This document shows positions 17,863 to 26,676 of a stretch of DNA of 64,000 nt, piece after piece. Each line of letters begins with the position of its first letter. Position 1 is the stretch's first letter. The notes under the pieces were generated by a model. The model was not told the DNA's origin, did not search any database, and saw nothing but the letters and a program-made list of their open reading frames with translations. The translations under genes were made by a program, and so were the position numbers. The DNA is from JAVVHH01 sp965199585 (lineage in GTDB: Bacteria > Pseudomonadota > Alphaproteobacteria > Acetobacterales > Acetobacteraceae), in NCBI GenBank assembly GCA_965199585.1, contig CBDASI010000002.1, positions 620,001 to 684,000 of the forward strand, given 5' to 3'.

Positions 17863-18579
17863 ATGCGCCCTTCCGGCCGCGCTCCCGATGCGCTTCGTGA
17901 CGTCTCCTTCAGCCTCGGCTTCGCCCAACACGCAGAAGGCTCCTGCCTGATCCGCATGGGCGGCACCGAAGTTCTCTGCAATGCCAGCGTCGAGGGCCGA
18001 GTGCCGCCATTTCTACGCGGCAAGGGTGAAGGCTGGGTTACTGCCGAATACGGCATGCTCCCCCGCGCCACCCACACCCGCGGCGACCGCGAGGCCGCCC
18101 GCGGTAAGCAATCCGGCCGCACGCAGGAGATCCAGCGCCTCATCGGTCGCGCGCTCCGCGCCGTGGTGGACCGCAAGGCGCTCGGCGAGATCACCATCAC
18201 GCTCGATTGCGACGTGCTGAACGCCGATGGCGGCACGCGCTGCGCCAGCATCACCGGCGCCTGGGTCGCGCTCGAGCTCGCCGTCCGCAAGCTGGTCGGC
18301 AACAACGTGCTGGCCCGCTCGCCCATCACCGGCCAGGTCGCCGCCGTGAGCTGCGGCCTAGTCGACGGGCAGCCGGTGCTCGACCTCGACTACGCCGAGG
18401 ACAGCAACGCCGACGCCGACGCCAATTTCGTGCTGACGCAGGCCGGCGGTATCGTCGAGATCCAGGGCACCGCCGAGAAGGACCCGTTCTCCGAGGAGCA
18501 GTTCCTCGCGCTCATGAAGCATGCCCGCACCGGGACCGATCGCCTGTTTATGATGCAGCGCGAAGCACTGGAAAAATGA
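17863..18579 (+). CDS. rph: Ribonuclease PH
   Basis: 238 residues, normal length. RNase PH phosphorolytically trims 3' nucleotides after the tRNA CCA end. Recognisable segments are MRPSGRAPDALRD, the arginine-rich SGRTQEIQRLIGRALRAV and DCDVLNADGGTRCASITG, the phosphate/RNA site. The stop overlaps the rdgB start as ATGA, and the hrcA promoter region is shared. Confidence 0.96.
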   Translation: MRPSGRAPDALRDVSFSLGFAQHAEGSCLIRMGGTEVLCNASVEGRVPPFLRGKGEGWVTAEYGMLPRATHTRGDREAARGKQSGRTQEIQRLIGRALRAVVDRKALGEITITLDCDVLNADGGTRCASITGAWVALELAVRKLVGNNVLARSPITGQVAAVSCGLVDGQPVLDLDYAEDSNADADANFVLTQAGGIVEIQGTAEKDPFSEEQFLALMKHARTGTDRLFMMQREALEK

Positions 18580-19202
18580 CGCGCCGGCTCGACCCCGGCA
18601 CGCGGCTCATCATCGCCACGCACAATCCCGGCAAGCTGCGCGAGATGAACGACCTGCTTCGCCCCCACCGGCTCGAGGCCGTCTCGGCCGGCGCGCTAGG
18701 TCTGCCGGAGCCGGCCGAGGACGCGCCCGATTTCGCCGGCAACGCCCGCATCAAGGCACTGACCGCCGCCAGCACCGGCAGCCCGGCGCTCGCCGACGAT
18801 TCCGGCTTCTGCGTCGCAGCTCTCGGCGGCGCGCCGGGCGTGCTTTCCGCCCGCTGGGCCGGCCCGTCCAAGGACTTCGCCGCCGCGATCCAGCGCGTGC
18901 AGGACGAGATGGGCACGCTCACCGACCGCCGCGCCTGGTTCGTCTGCGCGCTGTGCCTCGCCTGGCCGGACGGCGAGACGGCGACGTTCATCGGCCGCGT
19001 GGACGGCACCGTGGCGCCTGTCGCGCGCGGCGCCCTGGGCTTCGGCTACGACCCCATCTTCATCCCGGCCGGCCGCCAGCGCACCTACGGCGAGATCGAC
19101 CCGGCGGAAAAACATGCTACGAGCCACCGAGCGCGGGCCATGGCTCAACTCTTCGCCGGCTGCCTCCCGCCCCTCACTAATGACATCAAGGGAATGAAAT
19201 GA
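18576..19202 (+). CDS. rdgB: XTP/dITP diphosphatase (non-canonical purine NTP pyrophosphatase)
   Basis: 208 residues from the ATG at 18576 inside the rph stop (ATGA). The Ham1/RdgB signature is clear: THNPGKLRE near residue 14, ADDSGFCV, GFGYDPIF and EKHATSHRARA. The enzyme hydrolyses ITP, dITP and XTP to monophosphates to keep damaged purines out of nucleic acids. The pairing with rph is conserved in many proteobacteria. It overlaps the next small gene by 4 bp. Confidence 0.95.
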   Translation: MTRRLDPGTRLIIATHNPGKLREMNDLLRPHRLEAVSAGALGLPEPAEDAPDFAGNARIKALTAASTGSPALADDSGFCVAALGGAPGVLSARWAGPSKDFAAAIQRVQDEMGTLTDRRAWFVCALCLAWPDGETATFIGRVDGTVAPVARGALGFGYDPIFIPAGRQRTYGEIDPAEKHATSHRARAMAQLFAGCLPPLTNDIKGMK

Positions 19203-19420
19203 CCCCGACCGAGATCACCCGGGTGGAAACCTACCTCCGCCGCGTTCTAGGCAACCCCCGCATCGAAGTCCCGGTCCCCAAGCGCAAAGGCGCCTCCGTC
19301 GAGGTCACCATCGACAAGGAGTTCCTCGGCACCGTCCATCGCGACGACGACGATGGCGAAGTCTCCTATGCCCTGCACATCACCATCCTTGAAGAGGACC
19401 TGCCGCCGGCGAAGAAGTAG
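19199..19420 (+). CDS. DUF3126 family protein
   Basis: 73 residues. The sequence TEITRVETYLRRVLGN followed by a charged beta-rich stretch ending ALHITILEEDLPP matches DUF3126, a small alphaproteobacterial family of unknown function. It is translationally coupled to rdgB (ATGA) and followed closely by the UPF0178 gene, so it belongs to the rph-rdgB transcript. No catalytic residues are apparent. Confidence 0.8.
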   Translation: MTPTEITRVETYLRRVLGNPRIEVPVPKRKGASVEVTIDKEFLGTVHRDDDDGEVSYALHITILEEDLPPAKK

Positions 19421-19423
19421 CCC

Positions 19424-19918
19424 ATGACGGCGATCTATATCGACGCCGATGCCTGTCCGGTGCGCGAAGAGATCTTCCGCGTCGCGACCCGGCTGAACGT
19501 CGCGGTCTTCGTCGTCTCCAACGGCTCGCGGCCGATCCGCGCGCCCGGGCTGCCGAATGTCGAAATGGTCGTCGTGCCGTCCGGCGCAGATGCGGCCGAC
19601 GACTGGATCGCCGAGCGGATCGGCGCGGCGGACATCTGCACCACCGCGGATATCCCACTCGCCTCGCGCTGCCTCGAACGCGGGGCGCGGGCGCTGGCGT
19701 TCAACGGTCGCGAATGGACCGGCGACAACATCGGTAGCGCCTTGGCCGGGCGCGCCATCGGGCAGCATTTGCGCGAGAGCGGCATCCAGACCGGCGGCCC
19801 CGCCGCGCTCACCCAGCGCGACCGCGGGTCGTTCTCCAACGCGCTTGACCGCCTCGTGCACGCCGCCCGGCGCGGCCCTCGGCCAACGGCCAGCCTGCGA
19901 GCGATCGACCCCGACTAA
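19424..19918 (+). CDS. UPF0178 (YaiI/YqxD, DUF188) family protein
   Basis: 164 residues. The family signature is plain: IYIDADACPVREEIFRVA at the N-terminus, VPSGADAADDWIAERI, TADIPLASRCLERGA and the RGSFSNALDRLV tail. The fold is PIN-like with conserved acidic residues, so a nuclease role is plausible but unproven. Three bases separate it from DUF3126, making it the last gene of the rph run. Confidence 0.9.
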   Translation: MTAIYIDADACPVREEIFRVATRLNVAVFVVSNGSRPIRAPGLPNVEMVVVPSGADAADDWIAERIGAADICTTADIPLASRCLERGARALAFNGREWTGDNIGSALAGRAIGQHLRESGIQTGGPAALTQRDRGSFSNALDRLVHAARRGPRPTASLRAIDPD

Positions 19919-19990
19919 CGTACGAGCTCGGCCGGTTATCGTAGTTTTAACCAATGTCCCGCCTAATGGACCGGCATCGTCGGTGGGTTC

Positions 19991-22744
19991 ATGTCGGCTT
20001 CGACTTACGCAGACGGCGAGCCCGTCATGCGACTGGGCGCGGGACCACGTGTCAGCCTCGTGGTTCGGCTGGGAGTCGTGCTCGGGATACTGATCGCGGT
20101 CGCAGCCGGGCTGCTTATCAACGACGCCTATCACCGCATGCTGAAAGCGACGCAGAAGAACCTGATCAGCCTGTCCGTGGTATTGGCCGATCAGGCCGAC
20201 CGTGCGTTCCAGGCCATCGACCTCGTGCAACAGGGCGTCATCAACGACATCGGCGCCGCCAGGATCGGCACGGAAGCTGATTTCGTGGCCTATGCGAGCA
20301 GCCGGGCGATCCATGACGCGCTCGCCGACCGGATCGCCGGGCTGCCGCAGGCGAACGCCATTACGTTGATCGACCAGAACGGCAAGCTGCTGAATTTCTC
20401 GCGGTTCTGGCCGATTCCGGACGTGAACGTGTCTGACCGCGACTACTTCCAGGCACTCAAGGATGACCCGGCGCTCGACCGCTTCGTGAGCCGGCCCGTC
20501 GCCAACCGCGGCGACGGCACCTGGACTCTTTATATGGCTCGCCGCCTCTTGACCGCGGATGGCCAGTTTCTCGGCCTCGTGCTCGGCGCGGTCGAACTCG
20601 GCTACTTCGAGCAGCTCTACGCCCAGGTCTCGCCATCGCGCGATTACGTGTTCTCGCAATTCCGTGTGGACGGCACGCTGCTGCTGCGCCATCCGCAGCG
20701 GCGATCGGCGGTCGGCAAGGTGTTCGAGACGGCGGCAGCCAACGTCATCGGCGGACGCGGCGCCTCGAGCGGCGTGTTGCGCGCTCGGAGCCCGATCGAC
20801 GATCTCGACCGCGTGGTGGCGAGCAGGATGCTCGACCATTTCCCGATCCGCTTCAGCATCAGCCGGACCTTGAGCGCCACCCTGGGAGCGTGGCGCGAGC
20901 AGGCGCTCATCCTGGCTGGAACGACCTTGCTGCTCGAGGCCGGGCTGGTCTCCGTATTGTGGCTGAGCGTTCGCCAGTCGCGGAGCCTGGCCCGGCTGGG
21001 CCAGGCCGAGAGCGAACGAAACACGGCCGAGGACCGGGCCCGCAGCGAGTCTTCCCTGCGCCAGCAATACGCGCGCTTTGAACTTGCCATGACGAACATG
21101 GCGCAGGGCCTCTGCATGATCGACGCGGCCGGCCGGCTCATCGTCTGCAACGCGCAACTGGCGATTCTGCTCGGTCTCGAGAAAGCGGTCCAGCCCGGCG
21201 AGAGCTGCGCCCGGCTGCTCTCCTCGGTCCGCGCCTCCCGGCTGATCGCGCCGAGCGACGGATGCCGCATCGTCGCGTCATGGCGCCGCATGGTCGCCGT
21301 TCGCTCGCCGGCGCAGTCGACGCTGCCGTTGAGCGACGGGCGGATGCTGCTGCTGAGCCTGCAGCCGACCGAGGAGGGCGGCTGCCTCGTGACCTGCGAC
21401 GACGTGACCGAGCAGCGCCGTGCGCAAGCCAATATCGACTTCCTCGCCCATTACGACCAGCTGACCGGCCTGCCGAACCGTGCGCTGTTCACCGAACGCC
21501 TCGGTGAGGCGCTGCGGCTGGTCGAACTGGGGACGCCGTGCGGCGTGCTCTGCCTCGATCTCGTGCGCTTCAAGGAGATCAACGATACGTTCGGCCACGG
21601 CGTCGGCGATCTCCTCTTGCGCGAGATGGCCGACCGCCTGCGCCGCGCCATCCGCAGCACCGACACTGTGGCCCGGATCGGCGGGGACGAGTTCGCCGTC
21701 ATCCTCACCGCGCCGGAAAGCCGCGATGCGCTTGCCCATCGCGCGACAAGCCTGATCGAAGACATGGGCCGGCCCTGCGCGCTCGAAGGCCGCGTCCTGT
21801 CGGTGGCGATCAGCGCCGGCGTCGCCCTCGCGCCCGACGATGCGTCCGATGCCGCCGCCTTGCTCAAGAACGCGGACATTGCCTTGCATTCCGCCAAGGC
21901 AGACGGCTCGAAGCAGGCCCGCCTGTTCAGGCCGGACATGAACACGATCCTGCTCGCCCGGCGCCAGATGGAGTCCGATCTGATGCATGCGCTCAGCCGC
22001 CACGAGTTCGAAGTGCACTTCCAGCCGTTGATCCGCTTGGATAGCCGGTCCGTGGTCGGCTTCGAAGCGCTGCTGCGGTGGCGGCACCCGACCCGCGGTC
22101 TCGTCGCGCCGAGCGAGTTCATCCCGCTCGCCGAGGAAACCGGCCTGATCGTGCCAATCGGCGTGTGGGTGCTCCGCGCGGCCTGCGCCGAGGCGGCGAC
22201 CTGGCCCGGCCGGCAGCGCGTCGCAGTCAACCTGTCGCCGATCCAAGTGCGTGATCGGCGCCTCGTGTACGACGTCGCCGCCGCGCTGGCCGATACCGGC
22301 CTGCCGGCAGCACGGCTCGAGTTGGAGATCACCGAGACCGTGCTGATGCACGACGCCGCGGAGACCCTCGAGACGCTGGCTCAGCTCCACAAACTTGGCG
22401 TCGCCATCGCGCTGGACGATTTCGGCACCGGGTTCTCCTCGCTGAGCTATCTGCGCAGCTTCCCGTTCGACAAGGTCAAGATCGATCGCTGCTTCGTTCA
22501 GGACCTCGGCACCGGTCGCGGGGTGCGCGCCATCGTCCATGCGATCATCGGCCTGTGCCACGAGCTCGGCATCACCACGCTGGCCGAAGGCGTCGAGCAC
22601 GAGGAGCAGATTGCGATCCTCGAAGCTGAGCGGTGCAGGGACGTGCAAGGCTTCTTCTTCAGCTGCCCCGTCCCTGCCGACGAAATCCCTGCACTCTACG
22701 CCCGCTTTCCGGCCCGTGCGCCGCTGGTCGCGCTTGCCGATTGA
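19991..22744 (+). CDS. Membrane-anchored GGDEF-EAL cyclic-di-GMP protein with dCache-like sensor and PAS
   Basis: 917 residues. A TM helix near residues 25-45 leads into a periplasmic dCache_1/CHASE-like sensor (about 46-290; segment NVSDRDYFQALKDDP). A second TM at about 300-325 is followed by a linker, a PAS domain (about 360-450) and GGDEF. The GGDEF motif is intact at 564-568 with an RSTD inhibitory site five residues before it. The EAL domain has EALLRWRH from residue 692, EITETV, DDFGTGFSS and EGVEHEEQ, so all catalytic elements of a phosphodiesterase are present. It could make and/or degrade c-di-GMP in response to an external signal. It is monocistronic. Confidence 0.92.
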   Translation: MSASTYADGEPVMRLGAGPRVSLVVRLGVVLGILIAVAAGLLINDAYHRMLKATQKNLISLSVVLADQADRAFQAIDLVQQGVINDIGAARIGTEADFVAYASSRAIHDALADRIAGLPQANAITLIDQNGKLLNFSRFWPIPDVNVSDRDYFQALKDDPALDRFVSRPVANRGDGTWTLYMARRLLTADGQFLGLVLGAVELGYFEQLYAQVSPSRDYVFSQFRVDGTLLLRHPQRRSAVGKVFETAAANVIGGRGASSGVLRARSPIDDLDRVVASRMLDHFPIRFSISRTLSATLGAWREQALILAGTTLLLEAGLVSVLWLSVRQSRSLARLGQAESERNTAEDRARSESSLRQQYARFELAMTNMAQGLCMIDAAGRLIVCNAQLAILLGLEKAVQPGESCARLLSSVRASRLIAPSDGCRIVASWRRMVAVRSPAQSTLPLSDGRMLLLSLQPTEEGGCLVTCDDVTEQRRAQANIDFLAHYDQLTGLPNRALFTERLGEALRLVELGTPCGVLCLDLVRFKEINDTFGHGVGDLLLREMADRLRRAIRSTDTVARIGGDEFAVILTAPESRDALAHRATSLIEDMGRPCALEGRVLSVAISAGVALAPDDASDAAALLKNADIALHSAKADGSKQARLFRPDMNTILLARRQMESDLMHALSRHEFEVHFQPLIRLDSRSVVGFEALLRWRHPTRGLVAPSEFIPLAEETGLIVPIGVWVLRAACAEAATWPGRQRVAVNLSPIQVRDRRLVYDVAAALADTGLPAARLELEITETVLMHDAAETLETLAQLHKLGVAIALDDFGTGFSSLSYLRSFPFDKVKIDRCFVQDLGTGRGVRAIVHAIIGLCHELGITTLAEGVEHEEQIAILEAERCRDVQGFFFSCPVPADEIPALYARFPARAPLVALAD

Positions 22745-22747
22745 GGC

Positions 22748-22951
22748 TCAAACATCCTCGGGCGACAACGTGTCCATCATCTCGGCGCTGCGCGAATGCA
22801 CCTCCGCCTCACGTTCCAGGTTCTTCGGGAACCGCGTGCGCCTCGACTGCACCAGGGCCTGCATCGCCTGCGCCTCGTGCCAGTGCCGCGCCGCCAGCAG
22901 CCCGGCCTGGAACCCGCGTTCGTACTCCGTCAATTCCGCCGTTTTTGCCAT
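22748..22951 (-). CDS. Small hypothetical protein (67-78 aa)
   Basis: A compact charged protein with LTEYERGFQAGLLAARHWHEAQAM and a C-terminal ERxAEVHSRSAEMMD helix; no membrane segment. The ATG at 22951 has GGTGG upstream; the frame stays open to an ATG at 22984. Its 3' end sits three bases from the stop of the GGDEF-EAL gene. Function unknown. I keep it because the helical pattern and position fit a real gene. Confidence 0.5.
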   Translation of the reverse strand: MAKTAELTEYERGFQAGLLAARHWHEAQAMQALVQSRRTRFPKNLEREAEVHSRSAEMMDTLSPEDV

Positions 22952-23044
22952 GTCCACCGCACTCTCCATCCTGGCCGACATCATAGACGTTTGACGCCGG
23001 CCGCGCCGCAGGCCTAAACGCGCGGCCCACTGCGGAGCAAACCG

Positions 23045-24349
23045 ATGGCGTCAGACCGCGATCGATCACGTCCGACGAGCCTCGTGCTCGGGATCGACTT
23101 CGGGACGACCAACAGCGTCGTCGCCGCCATCGATGCCACCACCGGCGCGTCCCACACGATCCGTTTCCAGGTGGGCGACACCGCATACGACGTGTTTCGC
23201 AGCGTGCTCTGCTTCTCGCAGACCGTCAGCAACGGCCGCCTGGCCGATCACCGCGCCGCCGGCCCGGCCGCCATCTCCGCCTACCTCGACGATCCGCTGG
23301 AGAGCCGGCTGGTGATGTCGCCCAAGACCTACCTGGCCAGCCCGAGCTTCACGTCGACCAACCTGTTCGGCCGCATCTGGAGCCTCGAACAGCTAATCGG
23401 GCTGTTCCTCCGCCACATGCTGACAGCCGCCGCCCTCGACCCGGCCGATCTGCGCGTCGTCGCCGGCCGCCCCGTCCGCTTCGCCGGTGAGAGCGCCGAC
23501 GACGCGTTGGGCGAACGCCGCCTGCGGGCCGCTTTCGCCGAGGCCGGCATGCCCGACATCGACGTCGCGCTCGAACCGGAGGGCGCCGGCTTCCGCTTCA
23601 CGCGGACCCTCGACGCCGCGTCCACCGTGCTGATCGGCGATTTTGGAGGCGGCACCAGCGACTTCTCCATCCTCCGCTTCACGCCGGGTGGACGCGGCAG
23701 TCTGGTCCCGCTCGGCCGCGCCGGCGTCGGCATCGCCGGCGACGCGTTCGACGCCCGCATCATGGACCAGGTCGTCGCCCCGCTGCTCGGCAAAGGCACC
23801 CACTACAAACCCTGGGGCAACACGCTCCCGGTCCCCGCCGAATGGTATTCCGCGTTCGCCCGCTGGCATCGGCTCTCGATGATGCGGACCCCGCGCATGA
23901 TGCGCGACATAGAGGATGTCCGCCGCACGGCCGAGTATCCGGATCGGCTCGACGCCTTGCGCGCGCTGATCGAGGACGAGCAGGGCTACGCGCTCTACCG
24001 CGCCGTCTCCGACGCGAAAGCCGCGCTCTCAAACGCGGACGAGACGCTGCTGCGGTTCGAGCACGAGGGGTTCGTCATCGAGCGCCGCGTCACCCGCGCC
24101 GAGTTCGAGGGCTGGATTGCGCCCGACCTGGTCCGGCTCGGCAAGGCGGTCGACGATGCGCTGCTCGATGCCGGCGTGACGGCGAGCGGCATCGACCGGG
24201 TCTTCCTCACCGGCGGCACCGCGTTCGTGCCGGCGGTCCGCGCGCTGTTCGCCGAGCGCTTCGGCGCAGAGCGCATCAGCGGCGGTGGCGAATTCGTCTC
24301 GGTCGCTGAAGGGCTGGCGCTGATCGGCGCGGAGCGGGCCACCGGTTAG
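23045..24349 (+). CDS. Hsp70-family chaperone-like protein (YegD type)
   Basis: 434 residues, shorter than DnaK because it lacks most of the substrate-binding and lid parts. The actin-type ATPase signatures are all present: phosphate-1 LGIDFGTTNSVV near residue 16, phosphate-2 IGDFGGGTSDFSI, and the adenosine motif VFLTGGTAFVPAV near the C-terminus. The arrangement matches the YegD subgroup, whose role is poorly known. The stop overlaps the convergent small gene by 4 bp. Confidence 0.88.
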   Translation: MASDRDRSRPTSLVLGIDFGTTNSVVAAIDATTGASHTIRFQVGDTAYDVFRSVLCFSQTVSNGRLADHRAAGPAAISAYLDDPLESRLVMSPKTYLASPSFTSTNLFGRIWSLEQLIGLFLRHMLTAAALDPADLRVVAGRPVRFAGESADDALGERRLRAAFAEAGMPDIDVALEPEGAGFRFTRTLDAASTVLIGDFGGGTSDFSILRFTPGGRGSLVPLGRAGVGIAGDAFDARIMDQVVAPLLGKGTHYKPWGNTLPVPAEWYSAFARWHRLSMMRTPRMMRDIEDVRRTAEYPDRLDALRALIEDEQGYALYRAVSDAKAALSNADETLLRFEHEGFVIERRVTRAEFEGWIAPDLVRLGKAVDDALLDAGVTASGIDRVFLTGGTAFVPAVRALFAERFGAERISGGGEFVSVAEGLALIGAERATG

Positions 24350-24621
24350 ACACTGGCGAACCAGTCGGCATACGACGTCGTGCGCGCCATCCGCCGGTTC
24401 AGGTCCGGCGCCCCATCGTCCCACCAGACGGGGCCTCGTTCCCCCAACGCGATCTTGGCGGCATCCACGCGCTGGCGGGCGGCCTCGCGCGCGACCGGGT
24501 CGCCGGCGCGCATCGCGGTCTGCTTGGCGCGGCGGGCGGACATCAGCTCGTGGGTCAAGGTTCCCCGTGCTTCGGCGTCGAGCGCCGGGTTGGTGCAGCG
24601 CCAGAGCCGGCCGCGCACCAC
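24346..24621 (-). CDS. Small conserved protein with non-ATG start, downstream of ureG
   Basis: 91 residues from the GTG at 24621. The C-terminal core ALGERGPVWWDDGAPDLNR with a YADWF tail is a pattern I recall from small proteins in many bacteria. In-frame upstream codons add TYPVTPDGRYFV directly before the GTG, which looks like genuine coding sequence. The true start may therefore be a CTG at 24657 that overlaps the ureG stop (ACTGACC). No function known, no signal peptide. Its position suggests co-transcription with ureF-ureG, but a urease role is not implied by the sequence. Confidence 0.65.
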   Translation of the reverse strand: MVRGRLWRCTNPALDAEARGTLTHELMSARRAKQTAMRAGDPVAREAARQRVDAAKIALGERGPVWWDDGAPDLNRRMARTTSYADWFASV

Positions 24622-24653
24622 GAAATAGCGGCCGTCCGGGGTGACCGGATAGG

Positions 24654-25268
24654 TCAGTGAAGCCCGCCGCTCCGCTCGATGAACTGCGCCACCTCTTCGA
24701 CGCCCTGGCCGGCGCGTATGTTGGTGAAGACGAAGGGGCGCTCGCCGCGCATGCGCTTGCTGTCGCGGTCCATCACCTCGAGGCTGGCGCCGACGTAGGG
24801 GGCGAGGTCGATCTTGTTGATCACCAGCAGGTCGCTGCGGGTGATGCCCGGGCCGCCCTTGCGGGGGATCTTGTCGCCGGCTGAGACGTCGATGACGTAG
24901 ATGGTGAGGTCCGCCAGCTCCGGGCTGAAGGTGGCGGCCAGGTTGTCGCCGCCGCTCTCGATCAGGATCACGTCGAGAGCGGGGAAGCGGCGGCGCATTT
25001 CGGCGACGCCGGCGAGGTTGATGCTGGCGTCCTCGCGGATGGCGGTGTGCGGGCAGCCGCCGGTCTCGATGCCCATGATCCGCTCCGGCGGCAGGGAGCC
25101 GGCGCGGGTGAGGAACTCGGCGTCCTCCTTGGTATAGATGTCGTTGGTGATGGCCGCGATGTCGAAATGCGGCGAGAAGCGCTTGCAGAGCGCGTCCATC
25201 AACGCGGTCTTGCCGGTGCCGACCGGGCCGCCGATGCCGACGCGGAGGGGGCCGTTTGCTGATTTCAT
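24654..25268 (-). CDS. ureG: Urease accessory GTPase UreG
   Basis: 204 residues from the ATG at 25268, which overlaps the ureF stop by 4 bp. The P-loop GGPVGTGKTALMD is near residue 12, the metal-binding CPH motif in ETGGCPHTAIRED, and the guanine-specificity motif VINKIDLAP. UreG is the SIMIBI GTPase that couples GTP hydrolysis to nickel delivery into urease, with UreE, UreF and UreD. It sits with ureF about 3.2 kb away from ureE. Confidence 0.97.
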   Translation of the reverse strand: MKSANGPLRVGIGGPVGTGKTALMDALCKRFSPHFDIAAITNDIYTKEDAEFLTRAGSLPPERIMGIETGGCPHTAIREDASINLAGVAEMRRRFPALDVILIESGGDNLAATFSPELADLTIYVIDVSAGDKIPRKGGPGITRSDLLVINKIDLAPYVGASLEVMDRDSKRMRGERPFVFTNIRAGQGVEEVAQFIERSGGLH

Positions 25269-25900
25269 GTGCGGAAGAGCCTCGTATATTGGGTTTCGTG
25301 GCGCATGGCGGCGATGTCCGAGCGAAAGCATGCCCCGCCGATCTCGTCGAGCCCCGCCAGCCGTGTACCGTCGGCTACGGTGGCGATCAACGGCTCCAGG
25401 GCGGCGATCGTCCGCAGCCCGGCGGTCTGCCCCAGCGGCACCAGGCGCACGGCGGCGCTGACGAGATTGGCCGCGAAGGCATGGAGGAAGCCGAGCGCCG
25501 CCGCGTCCTCGTCGATGCCGTTGGCGGCGGCCAGGGCGCCGAAGGCGACGGGATAGGCGACCCGTTCGAGCGGGATGCCGCCCCAGACCAGGCCGGCCAG
25601 GGCGAAGGCCGTGCCCTGGCCGATCGTCTCGTCCCGCCGCTCGCGGCAGGGCTGCGCCGCTTCGGCCAGTTCGGCGAGGGCGGGCAGGCCGGCCGGGTCG
25701 GCGCGATGGGCGTGCCTGAGAAAGATCGTGTCGCTGCGACCGCCGCCATGGGCGATCACGTCGGCGATCCAGGCGCCGAGGGTGGCCTCATCGGTGACGT
25801 CGCCGGCCTCGACGGCCCATTCGAGGCCGTGGCTGTAGGCGAAGCTGCCGATCGGGAAGGCGGGCGAGAGCCAGGTGAGCAGGAGCGCGAGGCTGGACAT
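25265..25900 (-). CDS. ureF: Urease accessory protein UreF
   Basis: 211 residues from the ATG at 25900; the frame extends further but the family normally begins with an LLTWLSPAFPIGSFAYSHG-like stretch, which here starts about residue 6. The all-helical UreF fold is supported by this motif and by the C-terminal SDIAAMRHETQYTRLFRT. UreF bridges UreD and UreG and gates GTP hydrolysis during urease activation. It is translationally coupled to ureG. The divergent GST gene begins 43 bp upstream, so ureF-ureG must have its own promoter or be read through from far upstream. Confidence 0.95.
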   Translation of the reverse strand: MSSLALLLTWLSPAFPIGSFAYSHGLEWAVEAGDVTDEATLGAWIADVIAHGGGRSDTIFLRHAHRADPAGLPALAELAEAAQPCRERRDETIGQGTAFALAGLVWGGIPLERVAYPVAFGALAAANGIDEDAAALGFLHAFAANLVSAAVRLVPLGQTAGLRTIAALEPLIATVADGTRLAGLDEIGGACFRSDIAAMRHETQYTRLFRT

Positions 25901-25943
25901 TGCCGGGTCAGCATAGCGGAATGGGGGTAAAAGGGAGACCCGC

Positions 25944-26585
25944 ATGCTGACCGTTCATCATCTCGGCAAGTCGCAGTCGGAGCGCATCGTCTGGCTGTGC
26001 GAGGAGCTGGAGCTGCCTTACACGCTGAAGACTTACACGCGCGATGCGGTGACCGTGTTCTCGCCGCCGGAGCTGCGGGCCAAGCATCCGATTGGCGCTG
26101 CCCCGCTGCTCGAGGATGGCGACGTTTTCCTCGCCGAGTCCGCCGCGATCGTCGAGTATGTCCTGATCAAATACGGCAATGGTCGCCTGGTGGTGGGGCC
26201 GGACGAGCCGGGCTTCGCGCCCTACTTGTATTGGTTCCATTTTGCCAACGGGACGCTACAGCCGACGATCGGGCGTCGCATGGTCGTCAACCGGCTCGAT
26301 CCGCCTGCCGACAATCCGGTGCTGCGGAACGCCCAGGATCGGCTTGAACGGTCGTTTGGTCTGATCGAACAGCGGCTGGGCGAGGTGCCCTATCTTGCCG
26401 GCGCGGCGTTCACCGCGGCCGACATCATGACCGTCTTCTCGCTGACGACGATGCGCTATTTTCAGCCGGTCGATCTGGCACCGTATCCGAACATTCGCGG
26501 CTATCTGCAGCGCATCGCCACCCGGCCGGCATACGGGCGCGCGATGGCCAAGAGCGATCCGGGGATGGCGCTGCTGTTGAGTTGA
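25944..26585 (+). CDS. Glutathione S-transferase family protein
   Basis: 213 residues. A thioredoxin-like N-terminal domain (LTVHHLGKSQSERIVWLCEE; the ESAAI glutathione-binding motif appears as LAESAAIVEY) is followed by an all-helical C-terminal domain. The Ser of GKSQSER is the likely activating residue. It resembles the beta/GstB-like cytosolic class. RBS GGGAG precedes the ATG. It is the only plus-strand gene in the urease neighbourhood and splits the urease cluster into two parts. Confidence 0.9.
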   Translation: MLTVHHLGKSQSERIVWLCEELELPYTLKTYTRDAVTVFSPPELRAKHPIGAAPLLEDGDVFLAESAAIVEYVLIKYGNGRLVVGPDEPGFAPYLYWFHFANGTLQPTIGRRMVVNRLDPPADNPVLRNAQDRLERSFGLIEQRLGEVPYLAGAAFTAADIMTVFSLTTMRYFQPVDLAPYPNIRGYLQRIATRPAYGRAMAKSDPGMALLLS

Positions 26586-26644
26586 GCGTGTTGGCAGCCG
26601 TGTTCGTCGCGACGTCGCGATGCGATTACGGGATGGGCGGGGAT

Positions 26645-26662
26645 GGTGGGCTGAAGCCCACC
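26645..26662. repeat. Hairpin of the GGTGGGC-TGAA-GCCCACC type
   Basis: A perfect 7-bp stem with a TGAA loop between the convergent GST and hypothetical genes. The same kind of element, often continued by CTACG as here, is familiar to me as a dispersed repeat in many proteobacterial genomes. It could also stop transcription from either side. Only one copy occurs in this window. Confidence 0.45.
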
Positions 26663-26676
26663 CTACGACGGACTAG

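Noticed and set aside
19247..21157. 636-codon minus-strand frame across DUF3126, UPF0178 and the GGDEF-EAL gene
   Set aside because: It overlaps three well-supported genes on the plus strand and has low-complexity composition.
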